In this document: one piece after another, positions 1-8,825 of the stretch
Numbering within the stretch: the first letter of the stretch is position 1
How the letters are laid out: the number at the start of each line of letters is the position of its first letter
From: CAUZJO01 sp963580245
Lineage (GTDB): Bacteria > Sumerlaeota > Sumerlaeia > MVZB01
Assembly: GCA_963580245.1 (NCBI GenBank)
Contig: CAUZJO010000066.1
Location: forward strand, 1 to 25,572
DNA length: 25,572 nucleotides
Reading direction: 5' to 3'
Notes under the pieces: generated by a model
Database searches by the model: none
What the model was told of the DNA's origin: nothing
What the model saw: only the letters and a program-made list of their open reading frames with translations
Translations under genes and position numbers: made by a program

Positions 1-301
1 GTTTCATGGCGCCAACTTTCGCAAGGTTTCGGCGGCGACTGACCGCTTTTCTTGCAAAACTATACACCACCCACCAGCGTTTTGATCCCATTGTTGTTGG
101 GCAAGGGGTCTTTTTCAGGATCGACTACTTAAAGATCGACCAGAGAATATGGATTTCGCGACTGTCTTCAGCAGTCACGTATCTGGAAAGCGGCCATAAG
201 TTCAAGCCTTTGGGGTTTTTGAGGGGTTCCATGGCATGAAATCAGCCACAGCCTGCCATGGCAATTGCTATCGCCAAGAGTAGCCATCGCATCCCGCCCA
301 T
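1..301 (-). pseudogene. Lipoprotein-like reading frame broken by two stops
   Basis: Starting at the ATG at 301, 9 bases after GGGAGG, the minus strand reads MGGMRWLLLAIAIAMAGCG. This is a short basic start, a hydrophobic core and a lipobox-like AMAGC, followed at once by TGA (242-244). The same frame then runs 38 codons to a TAG (125-127), with protein-like text such as NLWPLSRYVTAEDSREIHI, and stays open to the window edge. The Shine-Dalgarno site and signal peptide suggest a real lipoprotein gene, and the frame after the stop suggests it has decayed. Alternatives are a genuine 19-residue peptide or base-call errors. I do not recognise the family. It lies about 100 bases downstream of the DUF1501 gene on the same strand. 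Confidence 0.35.
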
Positions 302-401
302 AATACATGACCTCCCTATCAACCACGCTCTATGCCTAACCTGTAGGAATAGACGCCATAAGACAGATTTTATTTCACATATTTTTCGAGGAGGCTAGTA
401 A

Positions 402-1748
402 TTAAACCAATTCGCTGAGCGGCTGGCCCGTCTTGTCATCGATGGCGTTGGCGATCTTGATTGGTCGGCCGATGGGTGTCATGTATGTCTTGTTCCAGTC
501 GATCCCCAGGGCCTTGTAGAGAGTTGCGTACAAATCGCCGACTGACACCGGCCGCTCGGCGACTTGTCCCCCCTGATCGTCGCTGGCCCCGATGATTTGC
601 CCACTCGCCAACCCGCCGCCGCCGACCAGGCATGACCAGCAATGCATCCAATGGTCGCGGCCGAGGTTGACGTTGATGTGCGGCGTGCGGCCGAACTCAC
701 CCATGCATATCACGATCGTCGATTCCAGCATGCCTCGCTCGTCGAGGTCGCCGATCAGCGCCGCTAACGCCCTGTCCAGCGGTGGGGCCAATTTCTCCCG
801 GTTTTTCGCGTCGTGATCGCCGTGCGTGTCCCAACTGTTCCCGTGATAGCCCGCGGCCGTGACGAACCGCGCCCCGGCTTCCACCAGGCGCCGCGCCAAG
901 AGCAGGCTCTGGCCGACCGTGTCCCGCCCATATCGGTCGCGCGCCGTGTCCGGTTCCTTTGAGATGTCGAACGCGTCGCGCACCGCCGGGGTCAGCACCA
1001 TCTCTAAGGCCTGCTCCCTGAACGTGTCCATGGCTGCGTACTCGGCCCGCGCGACCTTCTCGCGATGAAACTGGTCCCACAACTTCAGGAACGACCGACG
1101 GTTTTCCAGTCGCGCGAGGCTGACCGACTTTGGCAGGCTGAGATCCGTCACCCTATAGTCCGGCTTGCTTGGGTCCGGCACGACCAATGGATTGGTTTGT
1201 GGACCGAGAAACGCGCCGTCCCAGAACTTTTCGTATTGTCTTTCCGTCGTCCACTGCGGCACCAAAACGTGCGGCGGAACTTCGTTGATCGCGCCCAGTT
1301 CCTTGGTGACGATCGCTCCCGCGCTGGGGAATTTCATCGACGGGTTGGGCCGATGCCCCGTCAGGGCGTAATTGGTCGCCTCGGGATGATTGTCTTCCTC
1401 GCCGTGCATCGATCGAATGATCGAGAGCTTATCCATGTATTTGGCGACACTCGGATACAATTCCGAGATCTGAATGCCCTCGACGTTGGTTCCGATCGGC
1501 TTGAAGTTGCTGTTGGGTTTGGGGTCCCAGCTATCGACCTGGCATTGCCCGCCTTCAAGCCAGACGAAGATCACCGATTGGGCCTTCGCCGCCCGATTGA
1601 CGTTCTCGGCTCCCGCCAGCACCCGAAACTGAAGAAACTGGCTCAGGCTGAGTCCAAACAGGGAAAGCGAGCCGGCTCGGATGAAATCCCGCCGATTCAT
1701 TTCTTTCCGCGTGCAGGTCATGCAGCCAGCTTTGACGAGGTCTAACAT
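402..1748 (-). CDS. DUF1501 domain protein, Tat-exported
   Basis: A 448-residue member of the DUF1501 family, a sulfatase/alkaline-phosphatase-like fold abundant in Planctomycetota and usually paired with DUF1549/DUF1553 proteins; its reaction is not known. A twin-arginine signal is visible at residues 18-40 (NRRDFIRAGSLSLFGLSLSQ), so export in folded form is expected. The body carries family-like motifs: FVWLEGGQCQVDSWDPKP near residue 60, SMHGEEDNHPEATNYALTGH, TAAGYHGNSWDTHGDHD, and MGEFGRTPHINVNLGRDHW, where His and Asp residues could hold metal. The start at 1748 follows a modest GGGAA; the ATG at 1700, just before the RR motif, is an alternative. It is the last gene of the operon, 58 bases after the DUF1549/DUF1553 gene. 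No terminator is seen downstream. Confidence 0.9.
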   Translation of the reverse strand: MLDLVKAGCMTCTRKEMNRRDFIRAGSLSLFGLSLSQFLQFRVLAGAENVNRAAKAQSVIFVWLEGGQCQVDSWDPKPNSNFKPIGTNVEGIQISELYPSVAKYMDKLSIIRSMHGEEDNHPEATNYALTGHRPNPSMKFPSAGAIVTKELGAINEVPPHVLVPQWTTERQYEKFWDGAFLGPQTNPLVVPDPSKPDYRVTDLSLPKSVSLARLENRRSFLKLWDQFHREKVARAEYAAMDTFREQALEMVLTPAVRDAFDISKEPDTARDRYGRDTVGQSLLLARRLVEAGARFVTAAGYHGNSWDTHGDHDAKNREKLAPPLDRALAALIGDLDERGMLESTIVICMGEFGRTPHINVNLGRDHWMHCWSCLVGGGGLASGQIIGASDDQGGQVAERPVSVGDLYATLYKALGIDWNKTYMTPIGRPIKIANAIDDKTGQPLSELV

Positions 1749-1806
1749 GGGCGATTTCCCTTCGGATCAGCGCATCCCGGAAGCGGACCGCTCCGCTACC
1801 GGCTTC

Positions 1807-4791
1807 TTAATGATTATACATGAACTCGCTGGAGTTGAGCAACCCCCATAGTACGTCGTGCAGGGCGTCGCGACGCGATTCCAGGGCGGCGATCATCGGG
1901 GCAATCTCTTCGGCCTCGCGCTCGCTCGGAAACCGACTCAGCGCCGCGAGGCAAAACGTCTCGATGATCTGCGAATCGGTCAATCCCTGCTCGATCATCC
2001 TGTCGACCCGGTTCGGCCCCGTTTCAAACTTCTCGGTATAGGTGCGGCCGGCCAATTGGTGCAATGCCTGCAGGGCGTTGGGTGTGTTGTCGCGTTCGGG
2101 CACCATCTCGCGGTTGGTGCGACCGTAAATATCGAGGAACCGGCTGGGATAGGTGTCGGACTCCCTGAGTTGCACCGCGCGCGTGCCGACCGGCAGTTGC
2201 GCGCCGCCGCCCGAGGCGTAGCGGAAGACTTCAGGCGACTCGGTGATGTCGGAAATCGCGTCGAGCAGCATTTCAGCGTCGAGCCGTTTCGGAATCCAAT
2301 GTGAGTAGTTCGTGGTATCCTTTTGGTTCGTCGGATTCGTCATGCCGGAGAGCTGATACGCGCGTGACTGGACGATGGTGTGGATCAGGCGCTTCAGGCT
2401 GTGATCGTGGTCCCGGAAGTCGCGCGCCAACGCCTCGAGCAGTTCGGGATGCGTCGGGGGATTGGTCGAGCGAAAATCATCGACCGGATTGACGATGCCG
2501 CGCCCCAACAGAGAACCCCAGACTCGATTGACCGTGGCTTCGGCGAAATAGGGATGAGTGGTCATCCATTCGGCCAGTGCCAGTCGGGGATCATCGCTCC
2601 TTTTCTCGGTTAAGCCCGCTCCATCCAGGAAGGCGGGTTGAACTTCCTGCTTCGTTCGCGGATGCAGGACCGGCCCGCCTTTGCCGTGGTCGTAGTTGCC
2701 GCCCGGCAGGTCGGTCACCGGCGCGCTGTAGTACCCCGGGCCGTATCCCCGGGTGCGCCCGAAGAACGCCGCCAAACCCCAGAACTGATCCTGGCTCCAG
2801 GACTCGAACGGATGGTTGTGACATTGCGCGCAATCCATCCGCCGGCCCATGAACACCCGCACCTCCTCCGCCATCATCGACTGCGGAGTCGGCCAATGGG
2901 CGTAATGCCGACTGGGGCCGTCGTAACCCTGGGGGGCGATGCGCTCGCGGGCGATCTGGTCGTAGGGCTTATCCAGCGCGACGCTCTTGCGAATCCAGGC
3001 GTGATAGAGGCTCGTTCCCTTGGAGCTGAATCCCGCTTGATAAAGCGCGACGCGGAAGACTTCCGCCAGCCGAAACGTCCAGTAGTCCGCGTACTCGGGC
3101 GACGCGAGCAGCGTCTCGATCAGTTTGTTGCGCTTATCGGGATCCGTATCGTTCAGGAACGCCTTGACGCGCTCGGGTGGCGGCAGCCGCCCCGCCACGT
3201 CCAGACACACCCGCCTCAAGAAATCCTCATCGCTGCACAAGTCGGACGGGACGATATTAAACTTTTCGAGCTTGGCGAAGATGTGTTCGTCGATAAAATT
3301 GTGCCGCGGGACTGCCGGGTAATCGCTCACGCGCGAGGCGATCACTCCCACGCCGCAGATGCCCACCTGGCCCGCCGCGCGGATCATGATCCCCGTTTCA
3401 CCGGTCGCCACCGCCTTGACCCGGCCGTCGGGCCCGATTTCGGCCACGTCCTTGTTATTCGACGCGAACAGAACCTTGTCGGTGAAGTCCTCGATGTGGC
3501 CGTTGGAAAAATGCGCCGTCACCAGTATCTGACGAACGTCGCCCGCGCTCATCACGGCGGCCTTGGGAAACACCTCGACGCGCTCAAGGGTGGCGATCGC
3601 CTCACCTTCCTCGCCAAACGCCGCCCCCTCGCGAATCCATTGCAGCACCGTTTGATATTCGGGTGAATCCGCCTTCAAGCGCAACCCGCCGTCGTGTTCC
3701 ACCGCCATCGATGGCTTGCTCAGGAGCAGGCTTTGCTCGGGCTGTTCCAGATTGATGCGCGGTACCTGATCACCCCCCGGTTCGGCCGTCAGCACCTGAT
3801 ATTCGCCACCCTCCAGGATCCACTGGTAGTCCTCGCGCGGGTAAAGCGCATTCGACGAAAGCTTGAATCCACCCTTGCCCTTAACGCTGCCGTGACAATC
3901 CGAGGTGTTGCAACCCTGCTTGGTAAGAATCCCGGAGATATCCTGAGCGAAGTTGATCGGGCGAGTGTCCTGGGAGCCTTCGATCGTCAGTCGCGCCTCC
4001 GCCGAGCGGTCGCCATAAGCGGCGGTCACCGTCACTTCTCCATCCGCCAGCGCCCGCGCCTGACCCCTGGGATCGACGTGCGCCAGCGTCGGGTCGGAAA
4101 CCTCGAATGAAACGGATTCGGTCAGATCGCGCTCCAGACCATCCGCGAACACACCCACGACAACGAACCGTTGCGCCCCTTGTCGCCCCCGCAACGCGCG
4201 CGATTCCGGGACGATCCGCAAATCCACCAGTTCACTATCCGCCGCCGACTCTTGGCGCTTGGCCTTGAGCGCCGTCACCTCCGCGTCCCGGAGCTGCCGG
4301 CCGCGATTTAGGTCAAGCACGTAACGCGCCACCAGCCCGATCTCTTCGGGTGTCAACTTTTCGTTTTGGGGTTTCATCAGGGTACCGGCGATGCCTTCGG
4401 CGATCGTTCGCTCGATATCCAGTAGCGCGTACCCGTGGGTCCATTGCGCGTCGACCAGATTCAGCGCGGGGTCCTCCGCGTTTCCATCCGCCTCGTGACA
4501 CATCGAGCATCGATCCTTGAAAATGGCGGCCGCTCGCTCGAGCGAGGCCCCTTCCAGAGGCTCCAGGACGTCGTCTGACGTTACGGATGCCGCAGACTCC
4601 GCAGATGCAGATGCAATCTCCTCGGCCGGCTCTTGCGCTGGGACTTCATCGGCGGTCGATGGCGGTGATATCAGTGACAGCAGCGTCGCCCAGAGGCAAA
4701 ACGCCGCCATGCCCATTCGGGCCGAACCCGCGATCGGTGTCTTGTCACGCAACTGACTAAATCTCCGTTTACCTTGGTTCTTGTGATCCAT
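1807..4791 (-). CDS. DUF1549/DUF1553 planctomycete cytochrome-like protein
   Basis: A large secreted protein with the PSCyt1-DUF1549-DUF1553 layout. With numbering from a possible GTG start at 4830, a hydrophobic signal segment lies near residues 40-60, a c-type heme motif CSMCH at 108-112, a bacterial Ig-like (BIG2) segment at about 200-285, a second Cys motif CNTSDCH at 307-313 (the spacing usual in this family), and another BIG2-like segment at about 415-500. DUF1549 follows, with CAQCHNHPF near 666, and DUF1553 ends the protein (TVNRVWGSLLGRGIVNPVDDF). The family is thought to be exported and heme-binding; its substrate is unknown. I chose the ATG at 4791 because the upstream GTG (4830) lacks a ribosome binding site. 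It lies between the PPC-type gene and the DUF1501 gene and is probably co-transcribed with both. Confidence 0.9.
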   Translation of the reverse strand: MDHKNQGKRRFSQLRDKTPIAGSARMGMAAFCLWATLLSLISPPSTADEVPAQEPAEEIASASAESAASVTSDDVLEPLEGASLERAAAIFKDRCSMCHEADGNAEDPALNLVDAQWTHGYALLDIERTIAEGIAGTLMKPQNEKLTPEEIGLVARYVLDLNRGRQLRDAEVTALKAKRQESAADSELVDLRIVPESRALRGRQGAQRFVVVGVFADGLERDLTESVSFEVSDPTLAHVDPRGQARALADGEVTVTAAYGDRSAEARLTIEGSQDTRPINFAQDISGILTKQGCNTSDCHGSVKGKGGFKLSSNALYPREDYQWILEGGEYQVLTAEPGGDQVPRINLEQPEQSLLLSKPSMAVEHDGGLRLKADSPEYQTVLQWIREGAAFGEEGEAIATLERVEVFPKAAVMSAGDVRQILVTAHFSNGHIEDFTDKVLFASNNKDVAEIGPDGRVKAVATGETGIMIRAAGQVGICGVGVIASRVSDYPAVPRHNFIDEHIFAKLEKFNIVPSDLCSDEDFLRRVCLDVAGRLPPPERVKAFLNDTDPDKRNKLIETLLASPEYADYWTFRLAEVFRVALYQAGFSSKGTSLYHAWIRKSVALDKPYDQIARERIAPQGYDGPSRHYAHWPTPQSMMAEEVRVFMGRRMDCAQCHNHPFESWSQDQFWGLAAFFGRTRGYGPGYYSAPVTDLPGGNYDHGKGGPVLHPRTKQEVQPAFLDGAGLTEKRSDDPRLALAEWMTTHPYFAEATVNRVWGSLLGRGIVNPVDDFRSTNPPTHPELLEALARDFRDHDHSLKRLIHTIVQSRAYQLSGMTNPTNQKDTTNYSHWIPKRLDAEMLLDAISDITESPEVFRYASGGGAQLPVGTRAVQLRESDTYPSRFLDIYGRTNREMVPERDNTPNALQALHQLAGRTYTEKFETGPNRVDRMIEQGLTDSQIIETFCLAALSRFPSEREAEEIAPMIAALESRRDALHDVLWGLLNSSEFMYNH

Positions 4792-4834
4792 CTCGGTGCT
4801 TTCTAGAGTTGGTCCGTCGGCTCGCCGCACACGC

Positions 4835-6652
4835 CTAACGTACGACCATGATTGGAAAATCCATCACATGGATGGATTCGCCGGGTTTGCCCTGCACGAC
4901 CGGGCGGACATGCACGCGAGCGTAATGCGGAGTGAGCGTCGCCGGGGCGTCGGCGGACGCCAGCAGCAAGATGCTCGCTTTCTGCGATCCCGGAACATAC
5001 CAATCTTTGTTGATCATCTCGAAGGGCTCGCCCGCCTCCGGCTCCACTTGAGTCGTTGGGAGCGCCTGGATGCCTTCGGGCAGGTTCTCGACCGTAATCG
5101 CGACGTTGCCCGTGTAACCTTCCTCGTGGCTGGAGACAACCGTCAACGTGCGTGCCTGCCCCGGGGAGGTATTGACGACGCTCAATGACGATGGGGACGA
5201 GGCACCCGCGCCCGCCGAGTTGATTTGGACCTGAACGCCGCCCACGTGCGGAATTTGAGGTCGCAGAAGCAGCCGATACTTGAAGTCCGCGCCACCCGCC
5301 CGCGACGTGATATCCCGAACACGTACCGTGTATTCGCCCCCCTGGTCGAAGCCGAACAGTGTTTTGGGCTCGGCGATCACGACCCAGTCGTCTCCGTCCC
5401 CCCCGACCCGCTTGAAGAGGTTGTGCGCCACTTCCTCGCCCGACGCATCGTGAACGGCGACCCACGGCGTGAAACGGTAAGGCTGCGCGTCGAGCGTCTG
5501 GATTTCAATCGCAACCCGCGCGGGACCCGCCAGCGAGAATTTGAAATGATCCGCGTCCCCGGGCCGCTCGATCGCTCCCTCGGCGATACCGGGGTACTTC
5601 ATCGCAACGGCCTGATCCGGCGCATCGTTGGGTTCGGTTTCACCAATGACCTCGAGCGCGCCGGTGGTTTCCGCGCCCGGCGCCGCCGCGTTCGGTTCCG
5701 GCGGCGTTCCCGCGGAGGATTCGCCGACGGCGGCCGCCACGGTTTTGGGCGCCGGAATCGCCGCAGCCGATGTGCGCGCCATGAGATGTTTCAGTCGTTC
5801 GGGACCGATCCCGCGCCCGAAACGGCCATCCTGGACGATCTTTGGGGACACCAGGTCTGGACCCTTTTCCCCGGCCGCGTCGCTGGTGACGATTCTCAAT
5901 TGGTAGGCGAAATGAGGTTGGTACACCCCCAGGAAGGATTTCACGCTGACAAGGTAGCGGCCCGCCGCTTCGAAGCGATACGTAAACCGTCCCGGATCGT
6001 CGCTTGAGATCAGCGCCACCGGACGGCCCGGGTCGAACCAACTGCCCCCCAGGTCGTGCAGACTCAGCACCGGATCCAGCCCGAATCCCGCGGCCGCCTC
6101 GAACAGATATTCCCGGCCCGCCTCAGCCTCAAACGCGTAATAATCCAGTTCCCCCTCGGTCTCGATTCGAGCGTTCACCACCACCGGCGCCCCGACGGGC
6201 TGCGCGGTCGGCGGCGTGGCGTGGGCCGTCGCCGCCTCCATGACGACCGGCTCGGTATTGACCCGAAAAGGGATCGTATTGGACAGCCCTCGCGTGGTCA
6301 GCAAAGCGATCGAGTGGTGCCCGATTCGCGCCGTCGGGTCGATCACCAGCCGTACGTCAACCGTCGACCCAGATTCGGCTGGGTCGACTGCCGCCTCCAA
6401 CCCCGCCGAGCTGCGTGTCATTCGCGGCGCGCCGGAGGCTGGATTCGGATTATCAGCTTTTTCGAGTACGTAAGATTGCGTGTCGGGACCGAACCATGCA
6501 ACGGACGCCCCATCCAGCTCCGACCCCATCAGTTTCAGTTGCAAAACCGTGCCGGGCGCGCCCCCGAGGGGGAAGACGGCATCGAGCCGCGGGTCCGCGG
6601 AGACTGCGGCCGCTAGCGTCATGAGAGCTGTGAACACCGTGAGCGGTCGCAT
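4835..6652 (-). CDS. Secreted protein with PPC-like domains
   Basis: About 605 residues, opening with a clear signal peptide (MRPLTVFTALMTLAAAVSA). A segment just after it (VFPLGGAPGTVLQLKLMGSE) resembles the IPT/TIG-like start of many planctomycete surface proteins. Two stretches look like bacterial pre-peptidase C-terminal (PPC) beta-domains: one around ARIETEGELDYYAFEAEAGR and one around GETEPNDAPDQAVAMKYPG, followed by GDADHFKFSLAGP. No catalytic motif is visible, so it is more likely a structural or binding protein than an enzyme. The ATG at 6652 is preferred over 6670 because GAAGGG lies 6 bases upstream and it begins directly with the signal peptide. It is first in the operon; the next gene starts about 40 bases after its stop. 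Such proteins often accompany DUF1549/DUF1553 and DUF1501 genes. Confidence 0.8.
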   Translation of the reverse strand: MRPLTVFTALMTLAAAVSADPRLDAVFPLGGAPGTVLQLKLMGSELDGASVAWFGPDTQSYVLEKADNPNPASGAPRMTRSSAGLEAAVDPAESGSTVDVRLVIDPTARIGHHSIALLTTRGLSNTIPFRVNTEPVVMEAATAHATPPTAQPVGAPVVVNARIETEGELDYYAFEAEAGREYLFEAAAGFGLDPVLSLHDLGGSWFDPGRPVALISSDDPGRFTYRFEAAGRYLVSVKSFLGVYQPHFAYQLRIVTSDAAGEKGPDLVSPKIVQDGRFGRGIGPERLKHLMARTSAAAIPAPKTVAAAVGESSAGTPPEPNAAAPGAETTGALEVIGETEPNDAPDQAVAMKYPGIAEGAIERPGDADHFKFSLAGPARVAIEIQTLDAQPYRFTPWVAVHDASGEEVAHNLFKRVGGDGDDWVVIAEPKTLFGFDQGGEYTVRVRDITSRAGGADFKYRLLLRPQIPHVGGVQVQINSAGAGASSPSSLSVVNTSPGQARTLTVVSSHEEGYTGNVAITVENLPEGIQALPTTQVEPEAGEPFEMINKDWYVPGSQKASILLLASADAPATLTPHYARVHVRPVVQGKPGESIHVMDFPIMVVR

Positions 6653-6994
6653 GACCTTCCCTTCACTCATCGACTTATCGGCATTTTCGCGTCTTCGCTT
6701 GTCGGCTTAGTAAGAAAAATGCTGATTCCCGCTCCAGGCTCACGACGTTTATCCTCCTGATACGAGCCCCATCTGAACGCCCGCCCCTTCACTGGAACCA
6801 GGCAGACATTTAAAAATGAGAGCGGCCCGGACGAGGCTGATCAATTTCAGAACGTCCGAATTTCGAACCAGTTCCATCGCTATTATCGCGCCGCCCGAGC
6901 CGCATGTCAATCGTTTTGCGCAACCCGGCTTCCGATGACGTACATGGTTGAATTCACTAAGGACCTGAGCCCTCCTTTATGACCGTTGCCCCGC
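6653..6994. other. Intergenic region between the operon and the HD-repeat gene
   Basis: About 340 bases without a convincing gene. It holds the minus-strand promoter at 6882-6910 and the long leader of the downstream operon. It also contains the 3' end region of the HD-repeat gene; no stem-loop followed by a T run was found there, so some read-through from that gene into the operon is possible. Confidence 0.6.
6882..6910 (-). promoter_or_regulatory. Sigma-70-type promoter of the PPC/DUF1549/DUF1501 operon
   Basis: On the minus strand, TTGACA (6905-6910) is a perfect -35 box. It is followed by a spacer of exactly 17 bases and GATAAT (6882-6887), five of six matches to the -10 consensus. Transcription should start near 6875 and read into the gene starting at 6652, giving a leader of about 220 bases. 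No other candidate of this quality was noticed in the window. Confidence 0.65.
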
Positions 6995-8569
6995 CTAGTC
7001 CACCAGATAGCCGCTCACCTTGATGGGGACGGCGGCTCCATCGAGTCGTTGACCGAAGTTCTCGTTCTCCCCGTCGATCAGCGGCGCGACGTCCTCGTCG
7101 CCATACCAGACCACCAGGAACTCATTATCCGTGCTGTTCCAGGCCGCGTCGGGCTCCCACGCGTCCAACGCGGAATCCCCATCAATTCCCATATCGCTGA
7201 TCCGTTCGTCGGGGCCGACCTCCGCTCCCGTCGCGCCTGCGACCACCTGAAAGAAGATCTCATTTTCATCATTGACCTGGGGGGCCGTGTCGTCGTCGCC
7301 TTGCCAAACCACCAGGTAGACGTTATCGCTGGCATTGTACGGAACGCTGGGGGTATGGGCGTCAAAACTGGAGCTTCCGTCCGTCGCCCCCATATCGCTC
7401 AGACGCAGGTCTCCGCCGATCTCGGCCCCGGCGTCGCTGATCCGCAAATTATACCATAACTTTCTATTTCTCAAATGGGAAATATGGGCTGAGTACTTTG
7501 CTCGAATCGAACTCAGTAAACTTTCGACGATTCTCTTTTCATAATGGCTCGCGGTTGCACCAGTCTCATATACGCCCCTATGGTGTTTGCGATCGCGAAT
7601 TCTCCTTGCAATATCCCCCCTTTTGCCTTTCGCGTCATCCGCGTCCTTAAAGATCTGAGTCAGCATCGTGGTGTCGTTGTTAGAGAGAATGACCTCGGGC
7701 GTGATCGGGGTATCCTGGGCAACACATCCAAAATAGCGTTCGAAATAGTGGTCGTATATTCGACGCAATCGATGCATGTAGACTTGCAGATTCATTTGAT
7801 ACCTTGCCAAAACCAATGCCTCATAAGTATGGATTCCCTCGCGGTCCAATGCAATTGAAAGAGCGCCTTGCTCTTCGATCACGTCCAAGCATTCAATCAT
7901 TCTGCGATAGTCGAATCGTTCATAATCAACGCCGCAATGGTAAGAATCCCTCAACAAATAGTCCGCACGGTCCCCGTCCATCTCCCCTGAGACAAGATCG
8001 CGCAAAAACTGGAGCTGAGAGGGGAAATCTTTGCCCGGTTTGATAAGTTGTGGCGTCCATTTCGCCAATTCTTCACCGTAAAGATCCGTTAAGAGTGAGC
8101 CAAGTAAGTCTTCCTCCTGAATAATCTTCACCGTCAGACTCTCATGGCCAGAATCGGCGTGGACGACTTTCTCGGCCGCGTGAGAAAAAGCCGCGTGACC
8201 CGTGTCATGGAGCAATGCGCTGAGTCTAACAATCTGGTGGGTCTTGGCAAGGGGCCGATTCTCAAACCCCTGTAATTCTTTCAGGTTACCCTCGATTAGG
8301 CCGCCTTTCTTGGCGATCAGGCTATCGAATGCCCGTGTGGCAATTTCCATCACGCCAAGTGAGTGTTCAAATCGCGTATGAGTGGCGCCCGGATATACGA
8401 ACTCAGTGAGAGCAAGCTGCCGGATGTAACGCAGGCGACGGAAGATGGGATGATCGATAATTCTTCGTTCATTCTCGGAATAGTGGAGGAATCCATGTAT
8501 CGGGCAGCGGATGCGTTGCGTCGGCTCGTCCTGCGGAGTCAGACACTTGGGCCTTCGGAATTGACTCAA
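6995..8569 (-). CDS. HD-domain phosphohydrolase fused to secreted-protein repeats
   Basis: Residues here are numbered from a possible TTG at 8674. The first ~375 residues from the chosen start match the HD superfamily of dNTPase/SAMHD1-like enzymes: RIRCPIHGFLHYSENE, then HTRFEHSLG (His104), LLHDTGHAAFSH (His156-Asp157) and GEMDGDRADYLLRDS (Asp233/235), a full metal-binding H...HD...D set. Around residue 409 (near 7447) the text changes to extracellular-type repeats: two units with RLSDMG or RISDMG, then VYLVVWQGDD or EFLVVWYGDE, ending EIFFQVVAG or ENFGQRLDG. HD enzymes are cytoplasmic and such repeats are secreted, and no signal peptide is present. The TTG at 8569 is chosen because a perfect AGGAGG (8577-8582) sits 7 bases upstream; there is no early ATG. 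The HD part is visibly less GC-rich than its neighbours. It is probably a recombination product; HD activity may or may not survive. Confidence 0.7.
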   Translation of the reverse strand: MSQFRRPKCLTPQDEPTQRIRCPIHGFLHYSENERRIIDHPIFRRLRYIRQLALTEFVYPGATHTRFEHSLGVMEIATRAFDSLIAKKGGLIEGNLKELQGFENRPLAKTHQIVRLSALLHDTGHAAFSHAAEKVVHADSGHESLTVKIIQEEDLLGSLLTDLYGEELAKWTPQLIKPGKDFPSQLQFLRDLVSGEMDGDRADYLLRDSYHCGVDYERFDYRRMIECLDVIEEQGALSIALDREGIHTYEALVLARYQMNLQVYMHRLRRIYDHYFERYFGCVAQDTPITPEVILSNNDTTMLTQIFKDADDAKGKRGDIARRIRDRKHHRGVYETGATASHYEKRIVESLLSSIRAKYSAHISHLRNRKLWYNLRISDAGAEIGGDLRLSDMGATDGSSSFDAHTPSVPYNASDNVYLVVWQGDDDTAPQVNDENEIFFQVVAGATGAEVGPDERISDMGIDGDSALDAWEPDAAWNSTDNEFLVVWYGDEDVAPLIDGENENFGQRLDGAAVPIKVSGYLVD

Positions 8570-8735
8570 TCCCTCGCCTCCTCTCTTAAACAACTCATAT
8601 GAATTATAGTTGGGGATTTTGGAGTCAACCTTTTTTCGCCCATGTGAGAGCCCCCTCCACCCCCGCTTGACCAAAGGGTTGACTTGCTTTCATTGATGCC
8701 CCCGCACATCGTCGGCCAGGCGCCAGGTCCAATGT

Positions 8736-8771
8736 TGCCACGATCTCCGGCTTGGGCCCGAGATCGTGGCA
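8736..8771. repeat. Perfect 12-base inverted repeat between divergent genes
   Basis: TGCCACGATCTC (8736-8747) and its exact reverse complement GAGATCGTGGCA (8760-8771) flank a 12-base spacer. No T run follows, so it is not a standard terminator. It sits about 55 bases before the earliest sigma-factor start and upstream of the divergent HD gene, where an operator would be expected. Just after it, ATGAATC occurs twice in tandem (8793-8799 and 8801-8807). Confidence 0.55.
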
Positions 8772-8825
8772 TAAGGGCCACGCAGGGCCTAAATGAATCC
8801 ATGAATCATTGAAAATAAATAACTT

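Noticed and set aside
6..239. A 77-codon plus-strand frame at the left edge
   Set aside because: No ribosome binding site or recognisable motif, and the opposite strand gives a better lipoprotein-like reading.
125..244. Recoding of TGA as an amino acid to repair the lipoprotein frame
   Set aside because: A second in-frame TAG follows, and murQ ends properly at TGA, so the standard code fits better.
2638..3666. A 342-codon open frame antisense to the DUF1549/DUF1553 gene
   Set aside because: Low-complexity, Arg/His/Val-rich text with no domain, fully overlapped by a well-supported gene.
8736..8771. Rho-independent terminator
   Set aside because: The stem is perfect, but there is no T run on either strand and it lies upstream of both flanking genes.
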